A stretch of DNA of 64,000 nt from Thiolinea disciformis DSM 14473 (GCF_000371925.1 NZ_AQVE01000001.1:62001-126000), one strand, 5' to 3'. Positions 9,332-18,642 are shown, numbered from the stretch's first letter. Made by a program: numbers and translations. The notes: generated by a model from the letters alone, not told the origin.

Positions 9332-9863
9332 GCTAAAACTACCCGCACCCACTCCGCCGCCTGAGCCTTTTAAGTCGTTTGGGCAGGTAGAGGTTACTTT
9401 AAAAGATCGAACTTATTCAGCCTATATTCCACAACCTCCAGCCAATGCAGCACTTGACGAATTAGAAACTATTTTAAAAAATAATCGTCTTACTATTGAA
9501 AAGGCGCAGGCTGAGTTAAAAACTGCTTACTTAGCAGCATTTACCGCACCGAAAGATAAACCCTTTGCTCTCAATTTAGCGGCACCTACACAGAATGCGA
9601 TGGTGGCACATTTAACAATTAATTTAATTATCCCCATTATTAACATGCGTAATGGTGGACATGCTTATTACACGCCCGATGAAACGTTGCATGTTAAAGC
9701 GCGTTTGGAAAAGATGCGTACTCTAGCCGAAAAACAAGTCTTGGGTGATTTACAAATTAAGCTTGATAATTTACCTCCCCCAGAACCACCCTCTAAACAG
9801 CTCGGCAAGGCAACCTTAATTGTAATCGCTATTATTTTGGTATTATTAATTTTTTTGCATTAA
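9318..9863 (+). CDS. Hypothetical tail-anchored protein
   Basis: A 181-residue protein of no family I recognise. It begins with a Pro-rich segment, has a central region of mixed alpha/beta character with a hydrophobic stretch LTINLIIPIINM, a second PPPEPP linker and a C-terminal membrane helix (ATLIVIAIILVLLIFL) ending two residues from the C-terminus. The tail anchor would place the bulk in the cytoplasm. It overlaps the apaH 3' end, suggesting coupled translation, and is convergent with chpC, overlapping it by four bases. A start at 9312 (ATGATTATG) is equally possible. Confidence 0.7.
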   Translation: MSDTELKLPAPTPPPEPFKSFGQVEVTLKDRTYSAYIPQPPANAALDELETILKNNRLTIEKAQAELKTAYLAAFTAPKDKPFALNLAAPTQNAMVAHLTINLIIPIINMRNGGHAYYTPDETLHVKARLEKMRTLAEKQVLGDLQIKLDNLPPPEPPSKQLGKATLIVIAIILVLLIFLH

Positions 9864-10342
9864 CTATCCGCTAAGCGCATTTGTAAAATTTCTGTCACTG
9901 AGGTTTCGAGTGCTGGCAAATCTGGAATCAAGCACACTAATTGACTAATGCGTACTTGCCGCGCCACATAAGGGCAACGCCGCACCGTGTTATTACTGAA
10001 GTCATCGCGCAATGTATCAACGCCAATTTCTGCAGTTTGTAGACCGCCTTGAACTTGAAGGGCGATAAACGGTAAATCACCCGAATCTGACACGGTGTGC
10101 AAAATCAGATAATTACTATTAGTCTCCAGTGTACCTTCGCCCATCATACACAGGGATTCGAGTGACACGACGGGTACATCGCGATTTAACCAATTTAACC
10201 AACCTAAAATACCCGGATGTTCAGACGGCTCTAAGCTGGCTTCACTGACTAATTCGGCTAATAAATTCAAGGGAACAATTAAATTGCCTTGTTGCAAACG
10301 TAAAACAGCACATTTAATTGTTGGGTTTACAACACTACTCAT
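9860..10342 (-). CDS. chpC: CheW-like adaptor of the Pil-Chp cluster (ChpC-like)
   Basis: A 160-residue CheW-type protein; CheW domains bridge receptors and the CheA-type kinase. The segment LIVPLNLLAELV, a GWLNWLNRDVPVVSLESL turn and a C-terminal PDLPAL fit the CheW fold. It overlaps the chpA stop by four bases (ATGA type), so it is translated with the kinase. In Pseudomonas the Pil-Chp cluster ends with a CheW-like ChpC, after chpB; here chpB is absent. The name rests on position plus fold. Confidence 0.72.
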   Translation of the reverse strand: MSSVVNPTIKCAVLRLQQGNLIVPLNLLAELVSEASLEPSEHPGILGWLNWLNRDVPVVSLESLCMMGEGTLETNSNYLILHTVSDSGDLPFIALQVQGGLQTAEIGVDTLRDDFSNNTVRRCPYVARQVRISQLVCLIPDLPALETSVTEILQMRLADS

Positions 10343-13300
10343 GCGGCTACCTCCGTTAATGCTGGTGAATGTTCTAGGTGATGGCGAATCAGCTCCAATA
10401 AGGCTTGGTTTTGGTAAGGCTTGCCGAGGAAACTATTTGCACCTAGCGATTCAGCATGTTGACGGTGTTTCTCCGCCGTACGTGAACTAATCATAATAAC
10501 CGGCACATGCTGCCAAACCGGATGCTGGCGCATGGTTCCCAGCACTTCGAAACCATCCATACGTGGCATCTCGATATCCATCAGCAATAAATCTGGCTCA
10601 AATTCATCAAGCTTTTCGAGGGCTTCTAAGCCGTCGCGTGCCGTTTCAACACGATAATTTTCGCTGACTAAGAGTTTTTCGGTTACTTTGCGTACTGTAA
10701 TTGAATCGTCGACGACTAGAATGTGAGGGCGTTCATGCACGGTGCGCTGTACCTTATGCACTGGCTCGCCCACCGCTTCGGCTTTCTTGGTATGTTGTAC
10801 GCGTTGTGCCAATTCGGCCATATCTGGCAACATGACTACTTGTCCATCAGGCGTAATCGTTGCAGCCGAGTAATAACGACAGGTTTTGAACAAATTACCC
10901 AAGGATTGCAAGACCACCTCACGCCGCCCAATAATCGCATCGACTAGCCAAGCCACATAATGTTCACCTGTGCGTACAAAGACTACAGGATACATATGAT
11001 CTTCTTGCAATTGGATTTGCTTATTGGGCTCCAATAAAGAACCTAAATAATGTAAAGGATAGGTTCGGCCATTAAATTCAGCCTCAGCCTCTGGTTGGCG
11101 CAAGGCGTGTTGAAGCTTGGTCGCATCAAGACGCGTTAAACCTTGAACATAGCCTAAAGAAATGGCATAAGGCTGTGCTTGTACCATGACAAACAACACA
11201 GGATTTGCGGCCATGGCAAACGGTAAGCGTAGGGTAAAACTAGTGCCTTGATTAATAGCGGAATGGATTTGCAGTGACCCACCCAAAGCCTTTACTTCAG
11301 AACTCACCACATCCATACCGACGCCACGTCCGGAAATCAAGGTGACCGACTCTGCTGTGCTAAAGCCGGGGCGTAAAATTAAGCGCAATATTTCGGTATC
11401 GGATAACACATCATGGGTACGGATTAAGCCTAAATCGAGTGCTTTCTTGCGTAACTTTTCGGGATCTAGGCCACGTCCATCATCGCGCACTTGAATCACA
11501 ATCTCGCTATCTTCACGGAAAATTCTAAGCCATAACTGCCCTACTTCTGATTTACCCAGCGCACGCCGTATATCCGGCGTTTCAATACCGTGAGAAATCG
11601 CATTGCGCAATAAGTGCTCAATCGGCCCCGTCATACGATGCAGTAAATGGCGGTCAATTTTCATGGCCTCACCATCAATATCCAAACTGACTTGACGGTT
11701 TAACTCAAGCCCCGTTTGACGTACCACACGACGTAGGCGCGGCGTTACCGCAGAGGCCTCAATCAAACGTGTAGCCAATAAATCTTGTTGCAGGGCACGA
11801 CTGGTATTAACGCTTTCATTCAACGCTGTATTGCTATGGCGCAATTGCAAGGACAAATCTGCTTCAATATTCACTAAGTCATTCAAGCTCTCGGCCAGTG
11901 CACGTGATAAGCGTTGAATTTCGGAATACTGATCCATTTCTAGTGGGTCAAAATTCTTACCATTTTCGGGTACTTGGGCAGCGATCTTACTCAAACCCGC
12001 ATGAACATGCGCCTCGGTTTCAAGCTCCAATGAGCGTAGTAATTGACGTAAGCGCACAGCAGTACGGCTAAATTCACGCACATCATCACTCATACTACGT
12101 AAACGTTCTGATAAACCATTATGTTGCACATTGAGCGCACCGGCTTGGTCGATCATATTATCTAAGAAGCTAGCCGGTAAACGGATCTGCTCTTGGCTAC
12201 TAAATGCGGCCAATTCATCTGTCAAACTGTCATTCGCCGGGGCAATAGAGGATTGGCCAACCAATAAAGCACTAATGTTAGGCAAGGTATGTGCTTTCTG
12301 AACCAACATTTGCTCCAGCACACTCGGATACTCCGTAGCGCTCTGCGTTATTTCACGCACGACTGGCGCAAACTCCACGACCTCGGCCGTTTCAGGCTCT
12401 GCTGCTGGCGTAGGAACGACAGGAAGTTCGGTGCGAGCGGCCTCAATGGCTTTATCTAATAGCTTGGTATCGGTTGGAACCGTATCCACCACTTCCGCTT
12501 CCAATGGTGCTTCCAAAACATACTGCTCAGCCAAGGCATGAATTTGATCGATATAGTTTTGCAAAACCGCTAACGAGCCTTTGGCTGCGTCTACTGAGGC
12601 TACACGACTCATTTGCTCAAGAGTCGTTTCCGCCGTATGCGCTAAATCCCCCATATCCATTAAGCCCGCCATACGTGCACCACCTTTGAGGGTATGCAGC
12701 TCGCGCTCAAAGGAACGACAAATTTCTTTATCTTTTGGGTTAACGCTTAAGCGCTGCATTAAACTATCCAGCGACATCAATTGTTCAGGAAGTTCTTCAC
12801 GGAACATTTGCCAGATGATTCTATTTTCATCTGTTTCACTCATCAGTTTTGCCTTAGGAGTAAGCACTGCGGGTTGCTCAGGCGGGACTAAGAACGCAGG
12901 CTCAAAGGCTGGTACAGGCTCATAGGAGACAGCCTCTGCATCAACTTCATCTGTCGGCAAAGTAGTTGATGTTTCAGCCTCACCGTTAGTGTCAGTAATA
13001 ACGGGGAAGGCATCAAAATCAGTGGGTAAGGCAGCTAATAAATCGCCAAGCTGTGCGGCTTCTTCTTCACCAATAGTATTAACATATTCAGAGGTCGAAG
13101 CTGTTTCCGTTGCCTCAGGCGCCGCACTCAGATCCCCCCAATCCAATTCACTTAATAAAGGTGGAATGAGAATCTCAGCCGCAGGAGGAATCTCTGCCAT
13201 CACCTTCTCAGCTAGTAATAAAGCTTCCTCAGGAGATTTTATAAATTGCTCTACTTGAGCAATTTCTTGTTGTACCGCTTCATCTGCATGATCGGAGCTT

Positions 13301-13860
13301 AGGAAGTACTCTAAGCGTTTACCTAAGTAATCAACCGCTCGTTGTAGCAAGGTAACAAGCTGATCATTAACGGGTAAATGGCCTTCTAAGACTTTATTAA
13401 TTGTTTGTTCGTGCGCCCAAGCATAATCGCCCAACGCTAAAGCACCGGCCATACGTCCACTTCCTTTACAGGTATGGAAACCGCGCCGAATATCACGTAA
13501 TAACTCCTTATTAGAACGATTCGCTATCCATTCAGGGACCCATTGGACGAGATTGGTATGGATTTCGTTGATTTCCTCAACAAAAATCTCATAAATCTCA
13601 TTACCCAAATTATCACGTAGATGTGGCTTCGGTTCTGGCTCACTCACCGGCGCTAATTCCACTAAAGGAGTGACTGTGGCGGAGGTGGCTGAAGCGAGTG
13701 GTTCGACGCTAAGAAAGGGCAACTCCTCTGAAGGAGCAGATGAAGCCAGAGGTTCGACGCTAAGAAAGGGCAATTCCTCAAAAGCTGATGCATTAGTAAC
13801 TGAGTGATTATCGTTTTGAGTGCTGCTAAGGAAAGACAAATCCTCGACAAAGTTGTCCAT
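10339..13860 (-). CDS. chpA: ChpA hybrid histidine kinase, C-terminal part (frame-shifted from upstream part)
   Basis: CheA-type kinase of the twitching-motility pathway. Domains in order: Hpt with phosphate-accepting H129 (HTCKGSGRMAG), Hpt with H389 (HTLKGGARMAG), a dimerisation helix region, an HATPase domain around 700-860 (HLLRNAISHG, DDGRG, GRGVGMDVV), a CheW-like domain to about 1010 and a receiver domain at 1046-1165 (VVDDS, phospho-Asp in LLMDIEMP). The ATG at 13860 has no ribosome site, and the same frame stays open upstream to exactly the start of a run of ten A, where a stop codon closes it. So this is the downstream part of one long chpA, not an independent gene. Confidence 0.88.
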   Translation of the reverse strand: MDNFVEDLSFLSSTQNDNHSVTNASAFEELPFLSVEPLASSAPSEELPFLSVEPLASATSATVTPLVELAPVSEPEPKPHLRDNLGNEIYEIFVEEINEIHTNLVQWVPEWIANRSNKELLRDIRRGFHTCKGSGRMAGALALGDYAWAHEQTINKVLEGHLPVNDQLVTLLQRAVDYLGKRLEYFLSSDHADEAVQQEIAQVEQFIKSPEEALLLAEKVMAEIPPAAEILIPPLLSELDWGDLSAAPEATETASTSEYVNTIGEEEAAQLGDLLAALPTDFDAFPVITDTNGEAETSTTLPTDEVDAEAVSYEPVPAFEPAFLVPPEQPAVLTPKAKLMSETDENRIIWQMFREELPEQLMSLDSLMQRLSVNPKDKEICRSFERELHTLKGGARMAGLMDMGDLAHTAETTLEQMSRVASVDAAKGSLAVLQNYIDQIHALAEQYVLEAPLEAEVVDTVPTDTKLLDKAIEAARTELPVVPTPAAEPETAEVVEFAPVVREITQSATEYPSVLEQMLVQKAHTLPNISALLVGQSSIAPANDSLTDELAAFSSQEQIRLPASFLDNMIDQAGALNVQHNGLSERLRSMSDDVREFSRTAVRLRQLLRSLELETEAHVHAGLSKIAAQVPENGKNFDPLEMDQYSEIQRLSRALAESLNDLVNIEADLSLQLRHSNTALNESVNTSRALQQDLLATRLIEASAVTPRLRRVVRQTGLELNRQVSLDIDGEAMKIDRHLLHRMTGPIEHLLRNAISHGIETPDIRRALGKSEVGQLWLRIFREDSEIVIQVRDDGRGLDPEKLRKKALDLGLIRTHDVLSDTEILRLILRPGFSTAESVTLISGRGVGMDVVSSEVKALGGSLQIHSAINQGTSFTLRLPFAMAANPVLFVMVQAQPYAISLGYVQGLTRLDATKLQHALRQPEAEAEFNGRTYPLHYLGSLLEPNKQIQLQEDHMYPVVFVRTGEHYVAWLVDAIIGRREVVLQSLGNLFKTCRYYSAATITPDGQVVMLPDMAELAQRVQHTKKAEAVGEPVHKVQRTVHERPHILVVDDSITVRKVTEKLLVSENYRVETARDGLEALEKLDEFEPDLLLMDIEMPRMDGFEVLGTMRQHPVWQHVPVIMISSRTAEKHRQHAESLGANSFLGKPYQNQALLELIRHHLEHSPALTEVAA

Positions 13861-13892
13861 TGCCGAGGATTCAAAAGAGGTTAATGATGCAT

Positions 13893-15710
13893 TTAATGCG
13901 CTAACAGGCTCTGATTGCGTAGCTTCTGATAAAGGCTCGACGCATTTGATACTCTGGTTTTTTTTTTAGTTTCAAACTCAGCCAATCCGGCTGGTATAGC
14001 AGCCAGCGTCGACAAGTCTAAAGTGGTATAGCCATCTAACTCTTTTAACTTGTCATAGCCTACCGATAGCAGCGGCAAATAGTCTTCCTGACGATGCAAA
14101 CAGGCCAAAATAGCTTCCGAAACGGTCAATACATCCGCAATACAGTTCATTTCTGCTGGAATAGGTTGGCGCTTATTCGGAATCAAATCCTTATTGAATA
14201 AGAGCTTGACGCCATTCGCTAACGGCATGATTTCTTGGTGGCCCAACACTTCGAGTGTCCCACCAATGTGACGTAAGATTTGTGCGATTTCATCCAAGCG
14301 CCCAAATGCACTGGGTTCCTGATGGAAGGCGGCTAATTCAGTTTGTGCTTTAGAAAGCGAGGTTAATAAGCCACGGACTACATCGCGCGTTGCACCGACC
14401 CCAACCCCTAACGTATCCGAATCACTGAAGAAAATTTCTTCGGTACGATCATGGCCTGTTTCGGCATATTCACGCAGTAAGGTTTCCAACTTCAAATAAT
14501 GATCGGTCATGCGCTCCAATAGGGCCTGATCCGCTTCACTCTTCTGATTGAACACGGCTTGTTGGGCATCCGCTAAGGCTTGAGTCAGATTAGATGCTTT
14601 ACCTAAACCTAACATGCCTAATGCTTGTGCTAAACTGTTGGTGCGCTTGGCAACATCACCAATTAAGACCGTTGGATTCTCGCCGCGCCCCAAGCTTTCT
14701 ACTTGCGACATCAGGACGCTTAATTCGTCTTGCATAGAAGTTGATACAGCCTGCCACAAATCGCGCCCTGGCAGCGTGTAATAATGACGCAATTCCTCTA
14801 AGGTCTCGCCCTTGGGTAAATACAAATCTAAATGGTAGGCTTCCTTAACTGCTTGCAATTGACCGGGGCTAGTTTCAGCCAAACCCACGTAATACAATAA
14901 ATTTTTAAGTAATTCATCGGGAACCGTTTCGTTATAGTCTGCCTCTTGCAACTCGCCAAAACGTTTTAGCTCGCGCTCCATACGCCCCATCAGCATCTTG
15001 ACGGCAACACTATGCTCTAATTTACGTTGCTCCAAGGCTTGTAACAAAGCACCAGCAACCCACCAGAGCGAACGCAAACGCTCCTTCTGATGCATGACTA
15101 ATACATTACTAGAAACTTTTTGTGCAGCCTGCAAATGAAACTCAGGACGGTCATTATTAAACCAACCTAGCAAAGCCTTCTGCATATAAAAACGCAGTTT
15201 CTTCGTGGCTTCTTCTAATTTTTCAGGTGGCACTTCAATAAATTTACTCGTACCAATTTGCTCATTGGTAATCGAGCCATCAGCCGGTAAAAATACCAAA
15301 TGCTCGGATAATAATTCTGCATCACGTGCCGCACGCAGATTATTCAAAGTAGGTAATACAATGACCGGCAAGTCCGCATAGCCTTCATGAAGGTGCTTGA
15401 GATAATCTAACAGCAGGGTTAGGCCATCTGCGCAGGTTTTACACGCATCTTGCCAATTGCGTACTTTTTCTTGCTGGATAGCATCCATCAATAACACAAT
15501 TTCACGGCAGAGCATATAAGCGCCTTCCGCTTCCAGCACATCCAGAATGCCTAATAAATTACGTGATTTTTTCAACGCTTCGTCAAGACTTGCGGTATCA
15601 ACCGATTCAACATAAGTCCCAAAATCAGCACAAGTCTGATTGATCAATAGCGTGGTTTCATCCAAGATCCAACCTAAACGGCTTGCTAGGCTTGATTTAT
15701 CCGAAATCAT
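13893..15710 (-). CDS. chpA: ChpA, N-terminal part
   Basis: Residues 1-605 of a split ChpA. The region is largely helical, as expected for the tandem phosphotransfer modules of ChpA, but I see no classical HTLKG-type histidine box. The frame runs through ACT AAA AAA AAA ACC and stops about 25 codons later with a tail that has no counterpart; a -1 shift within the A run joins the downstream part and gives one protein of about 1,790 residues, against roughly 2,470 for Pseudomonas ChpA. GAGG lies about ten bases before the ATG. It follows pilJ after 68 bases; the methyltransferase gene pilK that normally intervenes is missing. Confidence 0.82.
   Translation of the reverse strand: MISDKSSLASRLGWILDETTLLINQTCADFGTYVESVDTASLDEALKKSRNLLGILDVLEAEGAYMLCREIVLLMDAIQQEKVRNWQDACKTCADGLTLLLDYLKHLHEGYADLPVIVLPTLNNLRAARDAELLSEHLVFLPADGSITNEQIGTSKFIEVPPEKLEEATKKLRFYMQKALLGWFNNDRPEFHLQAAQKVSSNVLVMHQKERLRSLWWVAGALLQALEQRKLEHSVAVKMLMGRMERELKRFGELQEADYNETVPDELLKNLLYYVGLAETSPGQLQAVKEAYHLDLYLPKGETLEELRHYYTLPGRDLWQAVSTSMQDELSVLMSQVESLGRGENPTVLIGDVAKRTNSLAQALGMLGLGKASNLTQALADAQQAVFNQKSEADQALLERMTDHYLKLETLLREYAETGHDRTEEIFFSDSDTLGVGVGATRDVVRGLLTSLSKAQTELAAFHQEPSAFGRLDEIAQILRHIGGTLEVLGHQEIMPLANGVKLLFNKDLIPNKRQPIPAEMNCIADVLTVSEAILACLHRQEDYLPLLSVGYDKLKELDGYTTLDLSTLAAIPAGLAEFETKKKTRVSNASSLYQKLRNQSLLAH
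13958..13967 (-). other. A10 homopolymer joining two frames of chpA
   Basis: On the coding (minus) strand ten consecutive A lie in frame as AAA AAA AAA A. The upstream part of chpA enters the run in one frame and the downstream part leaves it in the -1 frame; in the -1 frame a TAA overlaps the start of the run, so the change must occur within it. Options are transcriptional slippage or -1 ribosomal shifting, phase variation by tract length, a disabling mutation, or a homopolymer sequencing error. Confidence 0.85.
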
Positions 15711-15778
15711 AGTATGTTCGCCTCTTTGCTGATTAGATGGTCACGCTGATTGTTATTCTTCATTCTTTATTTGCCTCG

Positions 15779-17038
15779 TTAATCAGCATCTCGTTTCGAC
15801 AGCGTAAAGTCCGCAATCGAACGCCGCAATTCAGTAGCGGTTTCTTTCAAATTGAATACCAAATCAGTCGCTTCTTTGCTGTACTGGGTAGTATTCGATG
15901 TCAAATCTTGTATCGACTTCATGGTTTTCGTAACGCGATTCGCCATTTCCGCCTGCTTGAATGACGCATCCGAAATATTGGCAATCAAACGCGCTAAACT
16001 ACTCGATACATTCTCCACCTCATCCAAGGCCGCGCCTGCCGACTCTGCATTACGCGAACTGGTGACGACCTTGGCAGTGGTTTGTTCCATCGAGGAGATA
16101 GCCTCTTGAGTATCGGTTTGTATCGCTCTTACCAAAATATCAATTTTTCGCGTAGCCTCCGCTGAACGCTGGGCTAATTGTTGAACTTCGTCCGTTACCC
16201 GTTCAAAACTACGCCCGCCGCCATCCGCAGCGCCAGAAATCTGAATCGAAGCATTCAAGGCCAGAATATTGGTTTGCTCAGCAATATCATTCATTAAACG
16301 AACAATATCACCCACCTCTTGCGAAGTTTCACCTTGGCGTTTAATGCGTTTGGAGGTTGCTTGAATCTGTTCACGGATCGCCACCATATCTGCAATCGCA
16401 CTACGCACGGTTTGTGCGCCTGCTTGTGAAATTTCCAATGATTTTCGTGCTACTTCCGTGGATGCAGCGGCATTTTGTGAAACACGATGAATGGAATGCG
16501 TCATTGCAACAATCGCGGATGAGGCCATGGAAACCTCTTCAGATTGCTTAGCACTGGACTGGGATAATTGCGAAATACGTTTATCAGCAACTTGCGCAAA
16601 ACGATTCAAACGCCCCGAAGTATCATCAATCTTAATAACAAGGTCACGTAAGGCTTCTACCGCATAGTTCACTGAGTCAGCCACCGCACCGGTAATATCT
16701 TCCGACACCGAAGCACGAATAGTTAAGTCACCTTCTGCCAAGGTACTCATTTCATCCAACAAACGTACAATCGACTCTTGTTGGCGTGCTTCCGCTTCTT
16801 GCCACGCATGTTGCTGCTTATAAAAACGCAACATAAGATAAGCGATCCAACCGGAGGCGATCAAGGTAAGCAAACCGATGGCTAAGCCGATTTGTTTTAG
16901 ACTAATGGCGCTAAATAGCTTGTCACCGGCCAGAAATAACACAACCATGATCAAAACGCTAAACAGCAATAATCCCAAAGGAAGGCTGAGCATTTTGCCG
17001 CTAATTGGTTCACTGGAAACTTTGCTTACATACGCCAT
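15779..17038 (-). CDS. pilJ: PilJ-type methyl-accepting chemotaxis protein lacking the periplasmic sensor
   Basis: A 419-residue receptor for the Pil-Chp pathway. Two membrane helices (about 20-40 and 50-70) are separated by only about ten residues, followed by a HAMP-like segment and a long coiled-coil signalling domain whose tip reads DIAEQTNILALNASIQ. Pseudomonas PilJ has about 680 residues with two periplasmic PilJ domains; those are absent here. It sits between pilI and chpA in the usual order, which supports the name. Ligand sensing must therefore occur in the membrane, in the cytoplasm or through a partner. Confidence 0.83.
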   Translation of the reverse strand: MAYVSKVSSEPISGKMLSLPLGLLLFSVLIMVVLFLAGDKLFSAISLKQIGLAIGLLTLIASGWIAYLMLRFYKQQHAWQEAEARQQESIVRLLDEMSTLAEGDLTIRASVSEDITGAVADSVNYAVEALRDLVIKIDDTSGRLNRFAQVADKRISQLSQSSAKQSEEVSMASSAIVAMTHSIHRVSQNAAASTEVARKSLEISQAGAQTVRSAIADMVAIREQIQATSKRIKRQGETSQEVGDIVRLMNDIAEQTNILALNASIQISGAADGGGRSFERVTDEVQQLAQRSAEATRKIDILVRAIQTDTQEAISSMEQTTAKVVTSSRNAESAGAALDEVENVSSSLARLIANISDASFKQAEMANRVTKTMKSIQDLTSNTTQYSKEATDLVFNLKETATELRRSIADFTLSKRDAD

Positions 17039-17050
17039 GTTCTTATTCTT

Positions 17051-17605
17051 TTAGCCTTTTGCCGACTCCATAGCCGGAATACCTCGTTGTTCTAATTCGC
17101 TTGCTAGTTTTTTTACTTGTAACAGGGGCATCGTTTCCCCTTCTAAACTAATCTTGTATTGAGCAAAACCCCGCCAAGCCTTCTTATCTTCTAATACTTG
17201 GACTTTGACGCTATCTGACCAAATGTGGCGAATCCCTAATAACTCATCAACCCTTAGGCCGAACCACTCTTCTTGACCTTGCACTGCCAAAATTCTCGAT
17301 GCTGCTGGCAATAAACTACGCTTTTGGTTCCCTAAAAAAAAAGCCTTACTGTCGATGACATTCAGTAAATGTCCACGAAAATACGTTAAACCTAGCATCC
17401 AACTTGGCATACCCAGTACGCTGGTTAACCTGCCTGGTGCGACTACTTCATCGACTTCATCTTGTCGGATCAAGCAACGCTGACCGCCAATCATAACTAC
17501 TAAAGCCGACCATGATTCTAAACCACCTTGTTGAGTAGATTCTGAACGGCGCTTTTTTTCACGTAATAAAGCTAAACCTACCAGTAACTCATACGGACTG
17601 ATCAT
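17051..17605 (-). CDS. pilI: CheW-like adaptor PilI
   Basis: A 184-residue CheW-domain protein linking PilJ to ChpA. The core reads LVVMIGGQRCLI, a GMPSWMLGLTYFRGHLLNVID turn (the receptor/kinase interface in this family) and a C-terminal hydrophobic strand. It overlaps the pilH 3' end by 17 bases and precedes pilJ by 12 bases, so the genes form one operon. Length and order match the Pseudomonas pilG-H-I-J series. Confidence 0.85.
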   Translation of the reverse strand: MISPYELLVGLALLREKKRRSESTQQGGLESWSALVVMIGGQRCLIRQDEVDEVVAPGRLTSVLGMPSWMLGLTYFRGHLLNVIDSKAFFLGNQKRSLLPAASRILAVQGQEEWFGLRVDELLGIRHIWSDSVKVQVLEDKKAWRGFAQYKISLEGETMPLLQVKKLASELEQRGIPAMESAKG

Positions 17606-17981
17606 TCACCCGCGCTCCGGTGATTTGATCGGTAATAACCTTCAGTAAAGATTGAAATTTAACTGGTTTCGTTAAGTACTCTTTTGCACCTTGACGCAAG
17701 GCCCATAAGCGGTCACTTTCCGTTGCCTTGGAACTGCACACAATAATCGGAATGTGATTAGTTAATTTATTACGCGACAAAGCTCGTGTGGCCTGAAAGC
17801 CATTGACCAAGGGCATTACAACATCCATCACGATGACATCCGGCTTCTCATTCTGAGCTGTCTCAATACCTTCTTGGCCATTAGTGGCAATGCTCACCTG
17901 ATAGCCATTAAGTTCTAACAGCGACTTTAGCGCACGCGTTTCCGCGAGCGAATCATCAATGATCAACACGTGTTTAGCCAT
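17589..17981 (-). CDS. pilH: Single-domain response regulator PilH
   Basis: A 130-residue receiver domain with no output domain. Visible features are the acidic pair in LIIDDS, the phospho-acceptor Asp in VIVMDVVMP, the conserved Ser/Thr region IIVCSSKA and the KP motif YLTKPV. In Pseudomonas PilH acts as the phosphate sink opposing PilG in twitching. It follows pilG after 18 bases and overlaps pilI. Confidence 0.87.
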   Translation of the reverse strand: MAKHVLIIDDSLAETRALKSLLELNGYQVSIATNGQEGIETAQNEKPDVIVMDVVMPLVNGFQATRALSRNKLTNHIPIIVCSSKATESDRLWALRQGAKEYLTKPVKFQSLLKVITDQITGARVNDQSV

Positions 17982-17999
17982 GACACAAGCCCCTTGCCA

Positions 18000-18467
18000 T
18001 TAAGCTTGAGTAGGTGCCGCAGCCTCTACAGCACGTCTATGTGGCAACACATGACTTTCAATCACCGCCAACAGATCCTGACGCGTAAAGGGCTTAGTTA
18101 AATATTTATCAGAACCCGCTAAGCGTCCACGTGCAAGGTCAAATAAACCATCCTTACTGGATAGCATAATCACCGGAATATTCCGGTAATTACGATTGGC
18201 CTTAATCAGTGCGCAAGTCTGATAACCGTCAAGGCGTGGCATCATAATATCCACGAACACGACATCAGGATTAAAAGCGGCAATAATCGGCAAGGCTTCA
18301 AAACCATCCGAGGCCGTTGTTACCCAACAATCGTATTCTGATAACAAGGCTTCTGCTGTGCGCAAAATGGTTTTGCTGTCATCAATGATCAGCACCTTCA
18401 GACCGGACAAAGCGCGGTTTGAAGACGAGGCGTCACGTTTTTCTGGTTTTGAGTCTGGCGTATTCAC
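18000..18467 (-). CDS. pilG: Response regulator PilG
   Basis: A 155-residue receiver protein, first gene of the Pil-Chp operon. A short polar N-terminus precedes the receiver: LIIDDSKT, VVFVDIMMP with the acceptor Asp, IMLSSKDG and YLTKPF. The stretch LFDLARGRLAGSDKYLTKPF is characteristic of PilG. The start is GTG at 18467; an in-frame ATG close by is lacking. PilG is the output regulator that drives pilus extension and surface signalling in the known system. Confidence 0.88.
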   Translation of the reverse strand: MNTPDSKPEKRDASSSNRALSGLKVLIIDDSKTILRTAEALLSEYDCWVTTASDGFEALPIIAAFNPDVVFVDIMMPRLDGYQTCALIKANRNYRNIPVIMLSSKDGLFDLARGRLAGSDKYLTKPFTRQDLLAVIESHVLPHRRAVEAAAPTQA

Positions 18468-18609
18468 ACAGTTTGCTCTTTTATATTTATCTATTTAAAG
18501 GCATATCACTCAGTAATATGCCACGCCTTAACTATAAAGACATACCTAGAAAAGCCGCTCAAACGATTTAAGACAGGCTTTGTTCAACTAAAGTCTAAAG
18601 AAATCAGGC

Positions 18610-18635
18610 CATCTGACAAGCTTCATCTGACAAGC
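18610..18635. repeat. 12-bp tandem direct repeat upstream of pilG
   Basis: CATCTGACAAGC occurs at 18610-18621 and again at 18624-18635, a 14-base period. It lies 140-170 bases before the pilG start, between the Pil-Chp operon and the 3' end of the phosphoesterase gene. It could be a regulator binding site or the trace of a small duplication. Confidence 0.6.
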
Positions 18636-18642
18636 GTTATGC

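Noticed and set aside
12581-12925. Plus-strand open frames opposite chpA
   Set aside because: They lie opposite recognisable Hpt domains and have no ribosome sites or domain signatures.
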